Source: an uncultured Lachnospiraceae bacterium (lineage in GTDB: Bacteria; Bacillota; Clostridia; Lachnospirales; Lachnospiraceae). Taken from it: 54,880 nt of DNA. The stretch spans positions 1-54,880 of the forward strand of contig CANSPM010000025.1 of NCBI GenBank assembly GCA_947648875.1, written 5' to 3'. The position numbers and the translations under genes were made by a program. The notes under the pieces were generated by a model. That model saw nothing but the letters and a program-made list of their open reading frames with translations. It had not been told where the DNA came from and ran no database searches. Shown here in pieces: positions 15,454 through 25,322 of the stretch (position 1 is the first letter of the stretch; the number at the start of each line of letters is the position of its first letter).

Positions 15454-16473
15454 ATGGCCACGATCAAAGAGATTGCCGCCCTGGCGGGCGTATCCAGAGG
15501 CACCGTAGACAGGGTGCTGAACAATCGCGGCTCCGTGAACCCCGAGACCGCTGTAAAAATCCGGGAAATTGCCAGGGCTCTGGATTACAGGCCCAATATC
15601 GCCGGGCTGGTGCTTGCCGCCCAAAAGAAAAAGCTGAAACTGGGTGTGGTGCTATTTTCCGCCGAGAATCCTTTTTTCATAGATGTGGAGGAGGGGGTCA
15701 TGGAAAAAGCGGAGGAGCTGTCCGGGTACAACTGTACAGTGCTTGTCAGGCACATCACCTACGGCGTGGAACAGCAGCTACAGGCCATACATGAACTGGA
15801 GGAGGAAGAGGTAAACGGCATCGCTCTGGCGCCCTACAACGACGAACGCATACGGAAATGCATCAACGCCCTGTGCGACCGGGGGATTCCGGTAGTGACT
15901 TTTAACACGGATATAGAGAACTCCCGGCGCATCGCCTATGTGGGCAGTCACTATAAAAGAAGCGGGGAAACGGCCGCAGGACTAATGCATCTGATGACCC
16001 CGGATAAAGTGCGGGTGGGCATCGTCACGGGTTCCCCTGACATCCTGTGCCACACGGAGCGGGTAGCAGGCTTTGTCAGCTCCCTGCGGCGCTATAAATC
16101 CGATATGGAGATCGTGGATATCATCGAAAACCACGACGACGAGTTCGAGAGTTATGAGAAAACCACCCGGTTGCTGACGGAGCATCCTGAGCTCAACGCC
16201 CTGTTTTTTGCTGCGGGCGGTGTCAACGGCGGCTGCCGCAGTCTTTCCGTGCTGGGCCGGGAAGGGCAGGTCCGTGTGATCGCTTTCGATAAGGTTCCCA
16301 CCACTAAGGCGCTGGTGAAAAAAGGCGTCATCGCCGCCACCATCTGCCAGCAGCCCAGGGTCCAGGGCTCCAAACCACTGACGCTTCTGTTCGCCTACCT
16401 GACCACGGGGGAACTGCCGGAAAAAGAATACAATTATGTGGCGGTGGATATCCGAATCAGGGAAAATATCTAA
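15454..16473 (+). CDS. LacI family transcriptional regulator
   Basis: The protein has 339 residues from the ATG at 15454, which has AAAAAGGAGG just upstream. The N-terminal helix-turn-helix is MATIKEIAALAGVSRGTVDR, followed by the hinge LDYRPNIAGLVLAAQ. The rest is a periplasmic-binding-protein-like sensor domain (ribose-binding type, with YVGSHYKRSGETAAGLM and AFDKVPTTKALVKKGV). It is divergent from the xylB operon and probably controls it by sensing a sugar or sugar phosphate. It may also control itself through the repeats upstream. Confidence 0.9.
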   Translation: MATIKEIAALAGVSRGTVDRVLNNRGSVNPETAVKIREIARALDYRPNIAGLVLAAQKKKLKLGVVLFSAENPFFIDVEEGVMEKAEELSGYNCTVLVRHITYGVEQQLQAIHELEEEEVNGIALAPYNDERIRKCINALCDRGIPVVTFNTDIENSRRIAYVGSHYKRSGETAAGLMHLMTPDKVRVGIVTGSPDILCHTERVAGFVSSLRRYKSDMEIVDIIENHDDEFESYEKTTRLLTEHPELNALFFAAGGVNGGCRSLSVLGREGQVRVIAFDKVPTTKALVKKGVIAATICQQPRVQGSKPLTLLFAYLTTGELPEKEYNYVAVDIRIRENI

Positions 16474-16718
16474 CGACATATTTTCTATTCTTTACGGGGC
16501 GTAGCCCGCTACGCCTCCCGCGTCTGAAACAATCTTCCATAAATTGCCCCGGGCGTCTCCAGGAAACCATTCTCCTACTCACGCCGGACATCTGCAAATA
16601 AGTTTCCCTCCGGTTGACTTTATATCCCAAAATATCATGACTGTCGATTGCATTACATTTATCTTTCCTGCTATAATAACAGCGTAAGCAGCATTGGAGC
16701 ATATTCGGGAGCGCAAAT

Positions 16719-16982
16719 ATGAATGAGTGGGGCTTATCTGATAACATTACACGGCTTCGGCATGAAAAGAAGCTGACGCAGGAAGAGTTGGCAGATTTTT
16801 GCGGTGTGACCAAGGCATCGGTGTCCAAATGGGAAAAGGGGATCAATACGCCGGATCTTTTGCTTCTGCCCCGGTTGGCTGCTTATTTTGACGTGACGGT
16901 GGATGAGCTCATTGGTTACCAGCCCCAGCTGTCCACAGAACAGATCAGACGTTTATCCTGCGAAGTCTGCTGGAAGCGTTAG
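16719..16982 (+). pseudogene. Truncated XRE-type helix-turn-helix regulator
   Basis: The 87-codon frame encodes a clean XRE DNA-binding domain (LTQEELADFCGVTKASVSKW, then FDVTVDELIGYQPQ). It then ends at a stop after a short unrelated tail. Proteins with this N-terminus usually continue for several hundred residues of sensor domain. About 80 bases after the stop the convergent GH127 gene begins. I read it as a 5' gene fragment whose remainder was lost. It could still be expressed as a free DNA-binding domain. Confidence 0.6.
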
Positions 16983-17061
16983 CGCACCCTGCTTTTGAAA
17001 GGCTCCGGGACAGGGATGCTTTTCAGCGCCGGAACTATATATTATGCGCTCGTCTAGTCAC

Positions 17062-19272
17062 TTATCTGCGCACCCACACGCTCATCTCTCCCTCTCCCCG
17101 ATTATTCCAGGCATAGTAGGGCACCATGCGCAGCGTCACATCCTGCTCCCGGGGCGACCGGGCCGCAGAGTAAAGTTCCGCGCGCTCCGCCGGAAGAAGC
17201 CGCTTGCCGGGCACTTTCAGCACTGTCATGGGATGCCCCATCTCTTCCGTGACCTCCGTCTCGATGTCGGAGATCCGCAGGGTCTGCAAATCCAGCCTGC
17301 ACAGATGCAGATCCTTTCCGTTGTCCACTTCCTCCAGACAGTATACGACAGGCCCCCGGGCGATGGCAACCTTGCCGATATTCTCCCGGACTTCAGGGGC
17401 CGCTTCCAGAATCCGCACCGGCATATCCATCTCCAAAATAATCTGGTCCCCGTCCTGCCAGATGCCTTCAATATACAGGTAGCCTTCTCTGTAGCTCACC
17501 GCTGCCTGCTGCCCGGAAATACCGGTGCCTTCGTGGGTTTCGCAGTCCCCGCCCTCAAAATCCGTCCTTACCGCCAGCCCTTCTTTTGTGACAGCGGCTT
17601 CTCCCTGCCTGCCTCCGCAGCGATAGCTTGCCTTCATGCCGCCGCTCCAGCCGGGGACTCGCAGCGCCAGCCTGCAGGGCACCTGGTCGCCCCTCAGCTG
17701 TACCTTCACGGTTCCGTTCCAAGGCATTTCCGACTCCACCTTCACATCCAGTATTTTGTCTTCCTGTATCATTCTACTGACCGAAACCCGCTTGGCAAAC
17801 ACACTGCCCATATATAAATGTATCCAAAGAGTGTCCACCGGCTGATTCCATTCCCCTGTGTCCAGCGGATACCTCTCGGCCTCCGTGTACGCATAGGCGG
17901 CCACGGAACTCACCAGCCGGGCGATGTTGGGAGGGCAGCAGGCGCAGCCAAACCACTTCTGCCGCACGCTCTTGACATGGGATTTCCGGGCATCCCTGTG
18001 GCAGGCCTGGGGCACTACCTCCAGCGGGTTCACATAGAAAAAGCTTTTGCCGTCCAGAGCCATCCCCGCCAGCACCGTGTTGTACAGGGCCAGTTCCATC
18101 ACATCTGCGTATTTTCCCCGGGGCTTAAGCTGCAACATCCTCCTGGCCCAGAACACCAGGCCGATGGAGGCGCATGTCTCAGAGTAAGCCGTATCGTTGG
18201 GCAGATCATAGTTAAAGGAAAAAGCCTCCCCCATATGGGTTGCGCCCACACCGCCGGTCACATACAGTTTTTCCCGTGTCACATTGTCCCACAGCCGGTC
18301 GCAGGCCGCCTCCAGGGCGTCGTCCCCGCACTCCCTGGCCACGTCCGCCATGCCGCTGTACAGATACATGGCCCGCACCGCATGGCCCACGGCCTCGGAC
18401 TGCTCCCGCACAGGCAGATGCGCCTGATGATAGGAATTGTCGGTGGTCTTTTTGTAGGGCTGTCCGTCGTGGGCCGCCCGCTCTTTTTCCTCCTGTTCGA
18501 AGTAGTAGGGTTGTGTTCCCCGCTGATCCAGGAAAAATTTTGCCAGATGCAGATATTTACCCTGATTATCTTCCTCGAACAGGCGGACCAGCGCCATCTC
18601 CGCGATCTCGTGACCGGGATAGCCCTTACACTGTCCCGGCTCCGGGCCGAAGACCTGGCAACAGTAATCCGCAAACTTCTCGGCGGCACACAGCAGTTTA
18701 TCCTTCCCCGTGGCCTGGTAATAGGCCACGGCCCCCTCCACCAGATGCCCCAGGCAGTACAGTTCATGGTGATCCCGCAGATTGGTAAAGACCCGGTCCA
18801 TGCCATTGATAATATAATAAGTGTCCAGATAACCGTTCTCAGACTGAGCGGCACATACAATGTCTATGGCCTCGTCCGCCGTCTTCTCCAGTTCAGGGTC
18901 CGGATGCTGCATCAGAGAATACCCCACCGCCTCTATCCATTTGGAAAAATCCGTGTCCTGAAACACGAAGCCATAAAACTTATCCTCGTCGGGATGGGCC
19001 GGGTCCTGGGGCAAAGCCTCAAACCCCCGGAAAGTGTAGGCGGGCGCCACATAGGTCGGGCCTTTTTCCCGCTGCTCCCGCATCATGCGGCCCGCCACCT
19101 TGAAGTTGCGCATACAGTAACTGGGTGCTGCGCCCTCCACCCTGTCGTTGAGAGCTTCCCACTGGTAGGGAATCACCTGGGTGCGCACCAGTTCCTGCTC
19201 TCTGTGCCAAAAAGCGTCTGTCACCCGGATCTGCTTTAAGTCCAGGGGCATACTGATTTCCTTACTGTTCAT
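17062..19272 (-). CDS. GH127 beta-L-arabinofuranosidase
   Basis: This is a 736-residue glycosidase without a signal peptide, so it is cytoplasmic. The ATG at 19272 follows AGGAGG; an in-frame ATG at 19251 is also possible. GH127 signatures include an N-terminal catalytic (alpha/alpha)6 barrel and the cysteine cluster WFGCACCPPNIARLVSSV, which carries the Zn-binding and nucleophilic cysteines of the HypBA1 type. MGEAFSFNYDLPNDTAYSET provides a second conserved block with the catalytic region. It should remove terminal beta-L-arabinofuranose from arabino-oligosaccharides. It is divergent from an AraC regulator, and its product could feed the isomerase/kinase operon upstream. Confidence 0.88.
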   Translation of the reverse strand: MNSKEISMPLDLKQIRVTDAFWHREQELVRTQVIPYQWEALNDRVEGAAPSYCMRNFKVAGRMMREQREKGPTYVAPAYTFRGFEALPQDPAHPDEDKFYGFVFQDTDFSKWIEAVGYSLMQHPDPELEKTADEAIDIVCAAQSENGYLDTYYIINGMDRVFTNLRDHHELYCLGHLVEGAVAYYQATGKDKLLCAAEKFADYCCQVFGPEPGQCKGYPGHEIAEMALVRLFEEDNQGKYLHLAKFFLDQRGTQPYYFEQEEKERAAHDGQPYKKTTDNSYHQAHLPVREQSEAVGHAVRAMYLYSGMADVARECGDDALEAACDRLWDNVTREKLYVTGGVGATHMGEAFSFNYDLPNDTAYSETCASIGLVFWARRMLQLKPRGKYADVMELALYNTVLAGMALDGKSFFYVNPLEVVPQACHRDARKSHVKSVRQKWFGCACCPPNIARLVSSVAAYAYTEAERYPLDTGEWNQPVDTLWIHLYMGSVFAKRVSVSRMIQEDKILDVKVESEMPWNGTVKVQLRGDQVPCRLALRVPGWSGGMKASYRCGGRQGEAAVTKEGLAVRTDFEGGDCETHEGTGISGQQAAVSYREGYLYIEGIWQDGDQIILEMDMPVRILEAAPEVRENIGKVAIARGPVVYCLEEVDNGKDLHLCRLDLQTLRISDIETEVTEEMGHPMTVLKVPGKRLLPAERAELYSAARSPREQDVTLRMVPYYAWNNRGEGEMSVWVRR

Positions 19273-19358
19273 ACGTCCTTGCCTCCTATTGGAGATTCTC
19301 CGATCTCCCGATTGTCGCGCCATGGCCCTCAAGGGCAAAATCCCTTTCCAGCGCTTTC

Positions 19359-19380
19359 TGAGAATGTGCATAAATGCAAA
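19359..19380. promoter_or_regulatory. Operator-like element in the GH127/AraC intergenic region
   Basis: The minus strand reads TTTGCATT directly followed by TATGCACATTCTCA. Outer arms TGAGAAT (19359-19365) and ATTCTCA (19382-19388) and inner arms TGCAT/ATGCA make a nested palindrome. The element lies about 90 bases from either start codon. Its similarity to 14846-14875 suggests a shared regulator. Confidence 0.5.
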
Positions 19381-19479
19381 GATTCTCACTTCCATAATTG
19401 CCTTTATCTACAGACTATGTTATCATTTCTCTGTATTTACACAACACACAGTTTCCAATGAAAGGTGGATAAATCCCAG

Positions 19480-20358
19480 ATGTTATACCTGATATCCGAT
19501 GCCTCCCGGCCCGTCTCCTTTTTATCCGCAGGCAATCTCACCAACGAAGACCGTTTTCTCCATCCCCGGCGCGTTATGGACTCCTACGAACTGATCTCCG
19601 TCACCAAAGGCGCCCTGTATATCTGCTCCGCCGACCGCAGTTATTGCCTCGCTCCCGGTCAGTTCCTTCTCCTCTTCCCCGGTGAGTGTCATTTTGGAGA
19701 CCGGCCATCCCCAGGGGAACTCTCCTTTTATTGGACCCATTTTCACCTGAGCGGCCAAAATGCCTGTGTGTGTGGCGAACAGCAGGCCGCCGCCTGTTTT
19801 CACGAGTCCTCCCGCCCGCGCTATATCCTGCCCGAGACCGGCGATCTCTCCCCAAACAGCCGGGTCAATGTCCTGTTCGTGCAGCTTCTGGATCTGTCCA
19901 GACGCCTGGGCGGCTTTGCCAGAACCCAGTGCGGCTATGCACAGAGCACTCTGTTGCTGGAACTGACCAACGAATGCTTCTTTCGCCGTCGGCTACAGCA
20001 ACAGGACGAGAAAATTCCCCTACAGATCGCTGACCTGATGGAATGGCTGCAACTCAACTATGACACTTCCGTCTCCATAACTGCGGTAGCCGAAAAATTC
20101 GGATATCACCCCTCCTATCTGGCCTCTCTCTTTAAACGCTACAGCGGATACACTATCACGGAGTATCTGAACCGTCAGCGCGTGCGGGTCGCAAAAAACC
20201 TTCTGGCTTCCACTCCAAATCTCACGCTGGCCGAGATCAGCGAGCAGGTGGGAATCGGAGATGAAAAATACTTTATGCGTCTCTTTAAGCGCTACGAGGG
20301 CATCACGGCCACCGCCTACAGAAAGGCATTCGCCCAAAAGGAAAAGAACCGCATTTAG
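19480..20358 (+). CDS. AraC family transcriptional regulator
   Basis: The protein has 292 residues from the ATG at 19480 (AAAGGTGG upstream); a GTG at 19465 in frame is an alternative. An N-terminal cupin-like sensor half (YICSADRSYCLAPGQFLLL) precedes the C-terminal pair of AraC helix-turn-helix motifs (SITAVAEKFGYHPSYLASLF and LTLAEISEQVGIGDEKYFMR). It is divergent from GH127 and very probably its activator, responding to arabinose or an arabino-oligosaccharide. Confidence 0.88.
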   Translation: MLYLISDASRPVSFLSAGNLTNEDRFLHPRRVMDSYELISVTKGALYICSADRSYCLAPGQFLLLFPGECHFGDRPSPGELSFYWTHFHLSGQNACVCGEQQAAACFHESSRPRYILPETGDLSPNSRVNVLFVQLLDLSRRLGGFARTQCGYAQSTLLLELTNECFFRRRLQQQDEKIPLQIADLMEWLQLNYDTSVSITAVAEKFGYHPSYLASLFKRYSGYTITEYLNRQRVRVAKNLLASTPNLTLAEISEQVGIGDEKYFMRLFKRYEGITATAYRKAFAQKEKNRI

Positions 20359-20376
20359 TCACAAATGTGGTTCTTT
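20343..20376. terminator. Bidirectional terminator between AraC gene and amylosucrase gene
   Basis: Fourteen-base arms with one G-U pair (20343-20356 and 20363-20376) enclose a six-base loop. The hairpin overlaps the stop of the AraC gene and lies just after the convergent amylosucrase gene. T-rich stretches follow on both strands. Confidence 0.7.
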
Positions 20377-20383
20377 CCATTTC

Positions 20384-22237
20384 TTAACCGGATTCTCTTT
20401 TCAGATACAGAAAGCCGTAGGCAGGTACAGGGACTTCCTCCGCCTTTCTCTTTTCCCCGGAAATCAGATCCGTGTATATTCCATCCGTCTCCTTGATCCA
20501 CGCGGTTCTGTCAAATTCGCTGAAATTGAATATCCCAAGGATTTTTTCGCCGTCACAGGCTCTCCCGATACACAGCACCCCGGGATCAAAGGTGTCAATG
20601 GTCCAGGTATCCGCCCGGCCCGAAAACACTTTCTCCGCCTTCCTTATCTTTTCCAACTGACCCAGGCTGTCAAAGATCCGGGCCGGCACGCTGGTCTTAT
20701 CCGCAATCCGCTCAACCCGTTTCCAGTCCATGGCCCCCCGGTGGATATAGCGTGAATCGTCCGCTTTGTCAGGATCTTCTTTATAACGGTAATCATTCTC
20801 CTGTCCTACCTCGTCGCCGCTGTAAAGCACAGGAATCCCTGACTGCATAAACATATACGCGTGGAGCGTCACGTCCAGCCTCACAGCTCTCTCCATCGCC
20901 TCCCCGTCCTGCCCGGACGCCGCCTTTTCAATGCCGCACATGGACGCGGTGGTTCCGCAGAATCGGGCATCCCCTGTCACCGGATCGGCGTTATATAACT
21001 CTCCCCGACTGTTACTGCCGCCTTCCAGTCCCTGAAAATACCGGTTTAAATACGCCTTGTGGGATCGTTCACGGAGCCCCTCGCCCAGCAATGTGCCGTA
21101 ATCAAGGCCCCATCCGATGTCGTCATGGCAGCGCAGATAATTCAGAAATACATACTCCTTCGGCAGTCCGTTCACAATATCCAGCTGCTTTCTCAGAAGG
21201 CCTACATTGCGGGTCGCCACCGTGTGCCAGGTGGTGGCCATGGTGGTCACATTATAGAGCATATGACATTCCGGTTTCTCCACTGTTCCAAAATACGGCG
21301 TCACCTTTTCCGGCTCCATAACCACTTCGCCCAGCAGCAATACCCCCGGACATACTATTTCACTGATGATCCGCATCATCCGCACAATGGTGTGTACCTG
21401 TCTGAGATTCCGGCATTGTGTATTCAGTTCCTTCCAGATGTAGGGTACCGCGTCGATGCGGACTATATCAATTCCCCGATTTGTCAGATAGAGAAAGTTG
21501 TACATCATCTCATTGAATACCCGGGGATTTTTGTAATTCAGATCCCATTGGTAGGGATAAAATGTTGTCATGACATAGTGCCCCGCATCCGGCAGCCATG
21601 TAAAATTACCCGGCGCCGTGGTGGGAAACACCTGCGGCACCGTCCTCTCGTACAGCCCGGGGATATAGTCGCTGTCAAAGAAAAAATAGCGGCTCATATA
21701 CTCTCCGTCCCCCTGCCTGGCTTTCCTCGCCCACTCATGGTCCTCGGAAGTATGGTTCATCACAAAATCCATACAGACATAAATACCCTTTTTATGGCAG
21801 GCGGCGGTGAGGCTTTCCAGATCCTCCATGGACCCTAGGTCTTCCCGCACCTTTCTGAAATCCGATACCGCATACCCGCCGTCGGAGCGGCCCTTGGGGG
21901 ACGCAAGAAACGGCATCAGGTGCACATAATTCACGTTGCATTGTTCCAGATAATCCAGCCTGTCCCGGACCCCTTTCATATTCCCGGCAAAATTGTCAAT
22001 ATAAAACATCATCCCCAGCATATCATTCTGTCTGTACCAATCCTGAGAACTTTCACGGCTTAAATCCAGGGCCTTTAAATCCTGACTTCGCTCTCTATAA
22101 AAATGTTCCATTGATTCTGTCAGTTCGGCAAACATGGAACTGTTATCATACAATTCCATATAGAGCCAGCGGAGTTCGTCATGATGTCTCTCCAGCCGCT
22201 TTAAATAGATATTTTCTGCATCTTTCCTGTTTTTCAT
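20384..22237 (-). CDS. Amylosucrase-like GH13 (subfamily 4) glucosyltransferase
   Basis: This is a 617-residue enzyme without a signal peptide. GH13 catalytic residues are visible: nucleophile Asp262 in GIDIVRIDAVPYIWK, acid/base Glu304 in LLLGEVVMEP, and the third acid in LRCHDDIGWGLDYG. The helical N-terminal region, the QWDLNYKNP block and overall length fit amylosucrase better than sucrose phosphorylase (about 480 residues). Amylosucrase takes sucrose and transfers glucose to a glucan, releasing fructose. It is the last gene of the alpha-galactoside operon, 25 bases after GH36. It would use the sucrose left when galactose is cut from raffinose. Confidence 0.82.
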   Translation of the reverse strand: MKNRKDAENIYLKRLERHHDELRWLYMELYDNSSMFAELTESMEHFYRERSQDLKALDLSRESSQDWYRQNDMLGMMFYIDNFAGNMKGVRDRLDYLEQCNVNYVHLMPFLASPKGRSDGGYAVSDFRKVREDLGSMEDLESLTAACHKKGIYVCMDFVMNHTSEDHEWARKARQGDGEYMSRYFFFDSDYIPGLYERTVPQVFPTTAPGNFTWLPDAGHYVMTTFYPYQWDLNYKNPRVFNEMMYNFLYLTNRGIDIVRIDAVPYIWKELNTQCRNLRQVHTIVRMMRIISEIVCPGVLLLGEVVMEPEKVTPYFGTVEKPECHMLYNVTTMATTWHTVATRNVGLLRKQLDIVNGLPKEYVFLNYLRCHDDIGWGLDYGTLLGEGLRERSHKAYLNRYFQGLEGGSNSRGELYNADPVTGDARFCGTTASMCGIEKAASGQDGEAMERAVRLDVTLHAYMFMQSGIPVLYSGDEVGQENDYRYKEDPDKADDSRYIHRGAMDWKRVERIADKTSVPARIFDSLGQLEKIRKAEKVFSGRADTWTIDTFDPGVLCIGRACDGEKILGIFNFSEFDRTAWIKETDGIYTDLISGEKRKAEEVPVPAYGFLYLKRESG

Positions 22238-22262
22238 TGTGTCCTACCGCCTTTGCCCATAT

Positions 22263-24461
22263 TTATCGCAGACAGGAATCCTGCCCCTTTGCCACAAGTT
22301 CCATCTGCCAGGCACGGTACTCTCCCTGCTCCATGGGCATGGGCAATCCGGCCTCCATCAGCGCCGAACCGTAGTACCTCTTACCCGAATGCGTCTCTTC
22401 GTAGACCATGTCCTCCCGAAGCCCTCTCAGTCTCACATATGTCACCGGCATGTTTCCGTGGGCTTCGAGCATCACCACACATAGAAGCACCCACTCCGCG
22501 TTTTCAGAAGTAAACTGCCATGCGGCGTACGCCTCCCGGAAGGGATCGGAGAGACGGTAATAATCGCCTTTCCGAATCAACTCCTGGTACTTTTTATATT
22601 GCCTGACCTGTCCCCTGATCTCCTCTTTCTCCTCATCCGTGAGTTTTCCCGGATCAAGTTCATAGCCGAAAGCGCCGGCCATGGCCACCACTGCTCTTGT
22701 GCCCAGACTTACGCCGCGCCCGGTCTGGTGGTTCGGCACTGCCGACACATGAGCCCCCACTGCGGAAATCGGGTAAAGGAAAGAGGTTCCGTACTGAATC
22801 CTTATCCGATCCAGCGCGTCTGTGTTATCGCTGCACCAGATCTGGGGCGTGTAGTACAACATTCCCGCGTCAAATCTCCCCCCGCCGCCGCTGCAACCCT
22901 CGATCAGCATATCCGGGTACCGCCGCGTCAGCTTCTCCAGAAAATCATACACTCCCAGTACATAGTCATAGGCCACCTTCCCCTGCTGATCCCGCATGGA
23001 ATATACGTCCGATATGCTTCTGTTCATATCCCATTTCACGTATTCTATATTGCCCTGATCCAAAACCCCACATATTGCTGCAAAGACGGATTCCCTGACA
23101 TCTTCCCTGGAAAAGTCAAGAACCAGCTGGTTTCTGCTGCGCACCGGCTTTCTGCCGGGAATACCCAGCGCCCAGTCCGGATGTTCCTGATAGAGAACGC
23201 TATCCTCGGAAACCATCTCCGGCTCGATCCAGATGCCGAATTTCACGCCGCAGCCGTTTACTTTTTCTATGAGTTCTTTCAGCGAACAGCCCAATTTCCG
23301 CTCATTGACCTGCCAATCTCCCAGTCCGCTGTTATCGTCCTCCCGCTTTCCAAACCAGCCGTCATCCATGACCACCATATCAATTCCCAGCGACGCCGCC
23401 TCTTTTGCCAGCCTGTGGATAGTGTCCCCGTCAAAATCAAAGTACGCGGCCTCCCAGCTGTTGAGAAGCACCGGCCTGGGCAGATCGCGGAACCGTCCCC
23501 GGCAGATATGCCTCATGATACACCGGTGAAACTGCACGGACAGCTGCCCCAGACCTTTATCCGTATATCCCAGAATCGTTTCCGGAACCACCAGAGTCTC
23601 CCCCCGCTCCAGCGAGTAATGAAATAAATCGCTCTGTAGTCCCATCAGCACCCTCGTCTGCCCAAACTGATCTTTCTCCGCCTCGCACATAAAGTTTCCG
23701 CTGTAGACAAATAGGAGTCCGTAGCAACCTCCGTGTTCCTCCGTGGTGTTTTTTCCCGCCAGGATAACTGCCGGATTGTACTGATGACTTGAGGTTCCCC
23801 TGCGGCTTCCGATCGCAAAACTACCGTGCGCGATTTCCCGGCGCTGGAGATTGCGCTCCATGACATGTCTTCCCCAAAAACTGAGCAGATCCAGATCACC
23901 CGTCACAAAATCCAGGCAGGCCGAAGCCGCTTTCTCCACCACAATACCTTCTTTACCGCAGTTGCTGATCTCCGCGCTTCTCGTAATGATGTCTTCCTCT
24001 TCCAGCACTCCGTATAAAAGTTTTACCTGTACCCCGCTGACAGAATCCCCCAGAAGAATCTCCAATGTCTCCGCGTCTTCCTCCGACGCGTAAACCGCCG
24101 GAAGTCCTTTTAGCTTATATTTCCCTTTATAGATCCGGTGACTTATATAGCGCAAATCGCAGCACTCCGATGCATCCCCGTTGCGAATCACGAGCGCGCT
24201 GTTTCGATAATCTCCCGTGCCCAGGGCCGGGTACTCCTGGGGGAGCACATCCAGGGAATAAGCCCTGTCGCCCCCCGCGTCAAAAGGATTCCCGGAAAAC
24301 CCTCTGTCACAATAGGTCAGCAGATAGTCCATACTGCCGGATATTTTTCCTCCATAATACAAATGCAAGAGGAAACCGAAGGCATCCACCTTCATCTGAT
24401 ATGTGGTATGAGTTGTATTTAATGTAAAAACGCGATTTTCCTGCTGATAATGTATTCCCAT
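22263..24461 (-). CDS. GH36 alpha-galactosidase
   Basis: This is a 732-residue cytoplasmic enzyme of GH36. The nucleophile Asp478 lies in KWDMNRSISD and the acid/base Asp545 in WCSDNTDALDR, both in family positions. Further signatures are VVMDDGWFGKREDDN and EGCSGGGGRFDAGMLYYTP. The length matches tetrameric bacterial enzymes (about 730). It hydrolyses terminal alpha-1,6-galactose from raffinose, stachyose or melibiose. It follows the permease gene by 15 bases and is preceded by GAAGAGAGAG. Its position in an ABC import operon supports intracellular use of imported oligosaccharides. Confidence 0.93.
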   Translation of the reverse strand: MGIHYQQENRVFTLNTTHTTYQMKVDAFGFLLHLYYGGKISGSMDYLLTYCDRGFSGNPFDAGGDRAYSLDVLPQEYPALGTGDYRNSALVIRNGDASECCDLRYISHRIYKGKYKLKGLPAVYASEEDAETLEILLGDSVSGVQVKLLYGVLEEEDIITRSAEISNCGKEGIVVEKAASACLDFVTGDLDLLSFWGRHVMERNLQRREIAHGSFAIGSRRGTSSHQYNPAVILAGKNTTEEHGGCYGLLFVYSGNFMCEAEKDQFGQTRVLMGLQSDLFHYSLERGETLVVPETILGYTDKGLGQLSVQFHRCIMRHICRGRFRDLPRPVLLNSWEAAYFDFDGDTIHRLAKEAASLGIDMVVMDDGWFGKREDDNSGLGDWQVNERKLGCSLKELIEKVNGCGVKFGIWIEPEMVSEDSVLYQEHPDWALGIPGRKPVRSRNQLVLDFSREDVRESVFAAICGVLDQGNIEYVKWDMNRSISDVYSMRDQQGKVAYDYVLGVYDFLEKLTRRYPDMLIEGCSGGGGRFDAGMLYYTPQIWCSDNTDALDRIRIQYGTSFLYPISAVGAHVSAVPNHQTGRGVSLGTRAVVAMAGAFGYELDPGKLTDEEKEEIRGQVRQYKKYQELIRKGDYYRLSDPFREAYAAWQFTSENAEWVLLCVVMLEAHGNMPVTYVRLRGLREDMVYEETHSGKRYYGSALMEAGLPMPMEQGEYRAWQMELVAKGQDSCLR

Positions 24462-24476
24462 ACTCTCTCTTCCCGC

Positions 24477-25322
24477 CTACTTTACCGCTCCGTTGGTGAC
24501 TCCGTTCAAAATCTGTCTCTGGCATATTATATAGAAAATCAAAATCGGAATCAAGGACAAAAGGTAGGACGCAAACGCCAGATTATAATTTGTGCCAAAC
24601 TGCGACTGGAAGTTTAACTGTGCCAGCGGCAGCGTGTTCTCCCCGGAACCGGCCATAATGATAAGGGGCGTCATTACGTCATTCCACACGGCCAGCGCAG
24701 TGATGACCGCCACCGTCGCGTGCATGGGAGACATAATGGGAAAAATCACCTTCCAGTATGTGGTCCAGGTGGAAGCGCCGTCCACTTTTGCCGCTTCCTC
24801 CAGCGCCATGGGTATGTTGACCAGATATCCGGAATACAGCATAATGTTCATTGGCATATAGAATACGACATACAGGATAATCACACCGGCCCAGTTGGCC
24901 AGCCCCAATTCCGCCGTCTGTTTTGCCAGCGGCATCATCAGAATGGCAAAGGGCACAAACATACCGCTGACAATGAACAGATACACAAAGTTATAGAACT
25001 TACTGTGGGCTTTGTTTCTGCCCAGCGCATACCCCATCAGGGAATGGATCAGAATGGACAGACCCACGGTAGCCACGGAAATTACCAGGCTGTTCTTCAG
25101 GGAGTGCCAGAAATCCGTCACCTCCATGGCCTCTCTGAAATTGGCAAGACTCCATGTCTTGGGCAGCGACAGTATACCGCTGATGCTGTTTGTCATTTCC
25201 GACGGCTGCTTAAACGCAATCACAATGGTCAGATAGAGCGGAAAAATGATCGTGGAGAGACCGAGAATCAGCAGACAAAGCGCAATCCTGTTGGATTTTC
25301 CCACTGTAGATGTATGTTTCAT
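24477..25322 (-). CDS. Sugar ABC transporter permease (MsmG type)
   Basis: This is a 281-residue membrane protein with six hydrophobic segments. The permease EAA-type signature is ALEEAAKVDGASTWTTYWKV. The C-terminal end LNGVTNGAVK is typical of carbohydrate-uptake-1 family permeases (MsmG/MalG). The ATG follows AAAGGAGGAG and overlaps the stop of the partner permease by four bases (ATGA), so the two are translationally coupled. It pairs with the other permease and the lipoprotein to import alpha-galactosides. No ATPase gene is present; a shared MsmK/MsiK-type ATPase elsewhere is expected. Confidence 0.9.
   Translation of the reverse strand: MKHTSTVGKSNRIALCLLILGLSTIIFPLYLTIVIAFKQPSEMTNSISGILSLPKTWSLANFREAMEVTDFWHSLKNSLVISVATVGLSILIHSLMGYALGRNKAHSKFYNFVYLFIVSGMFVPFAILMMPLAKQTAELGLANWAGVIILYVVFYMPMNIMLYSGYLVNIPMALEEAAKVDGASTWTTYWKVIFPIMSPMHATVAVITALAVWNDVMTPLIIMAGSGENTLPLAQLNFQSQFGTNYNLAFASYLLSLIPILIFYIICQRQILNGVTNGAVK

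Noticed and set aside
17818..19239. Long plus-strand open frame of 473 codons
   Set aside because: It lies fully opposite the GH127 gene, lacks a ribosome site and shows no recognisable domain; it is a shadow of GC-rich codons.
22599..23627. Plus-strand open frame of 342 codons
   Set aside because: It is antisense to the GH36 gene, whose catalytic motifs are complete.
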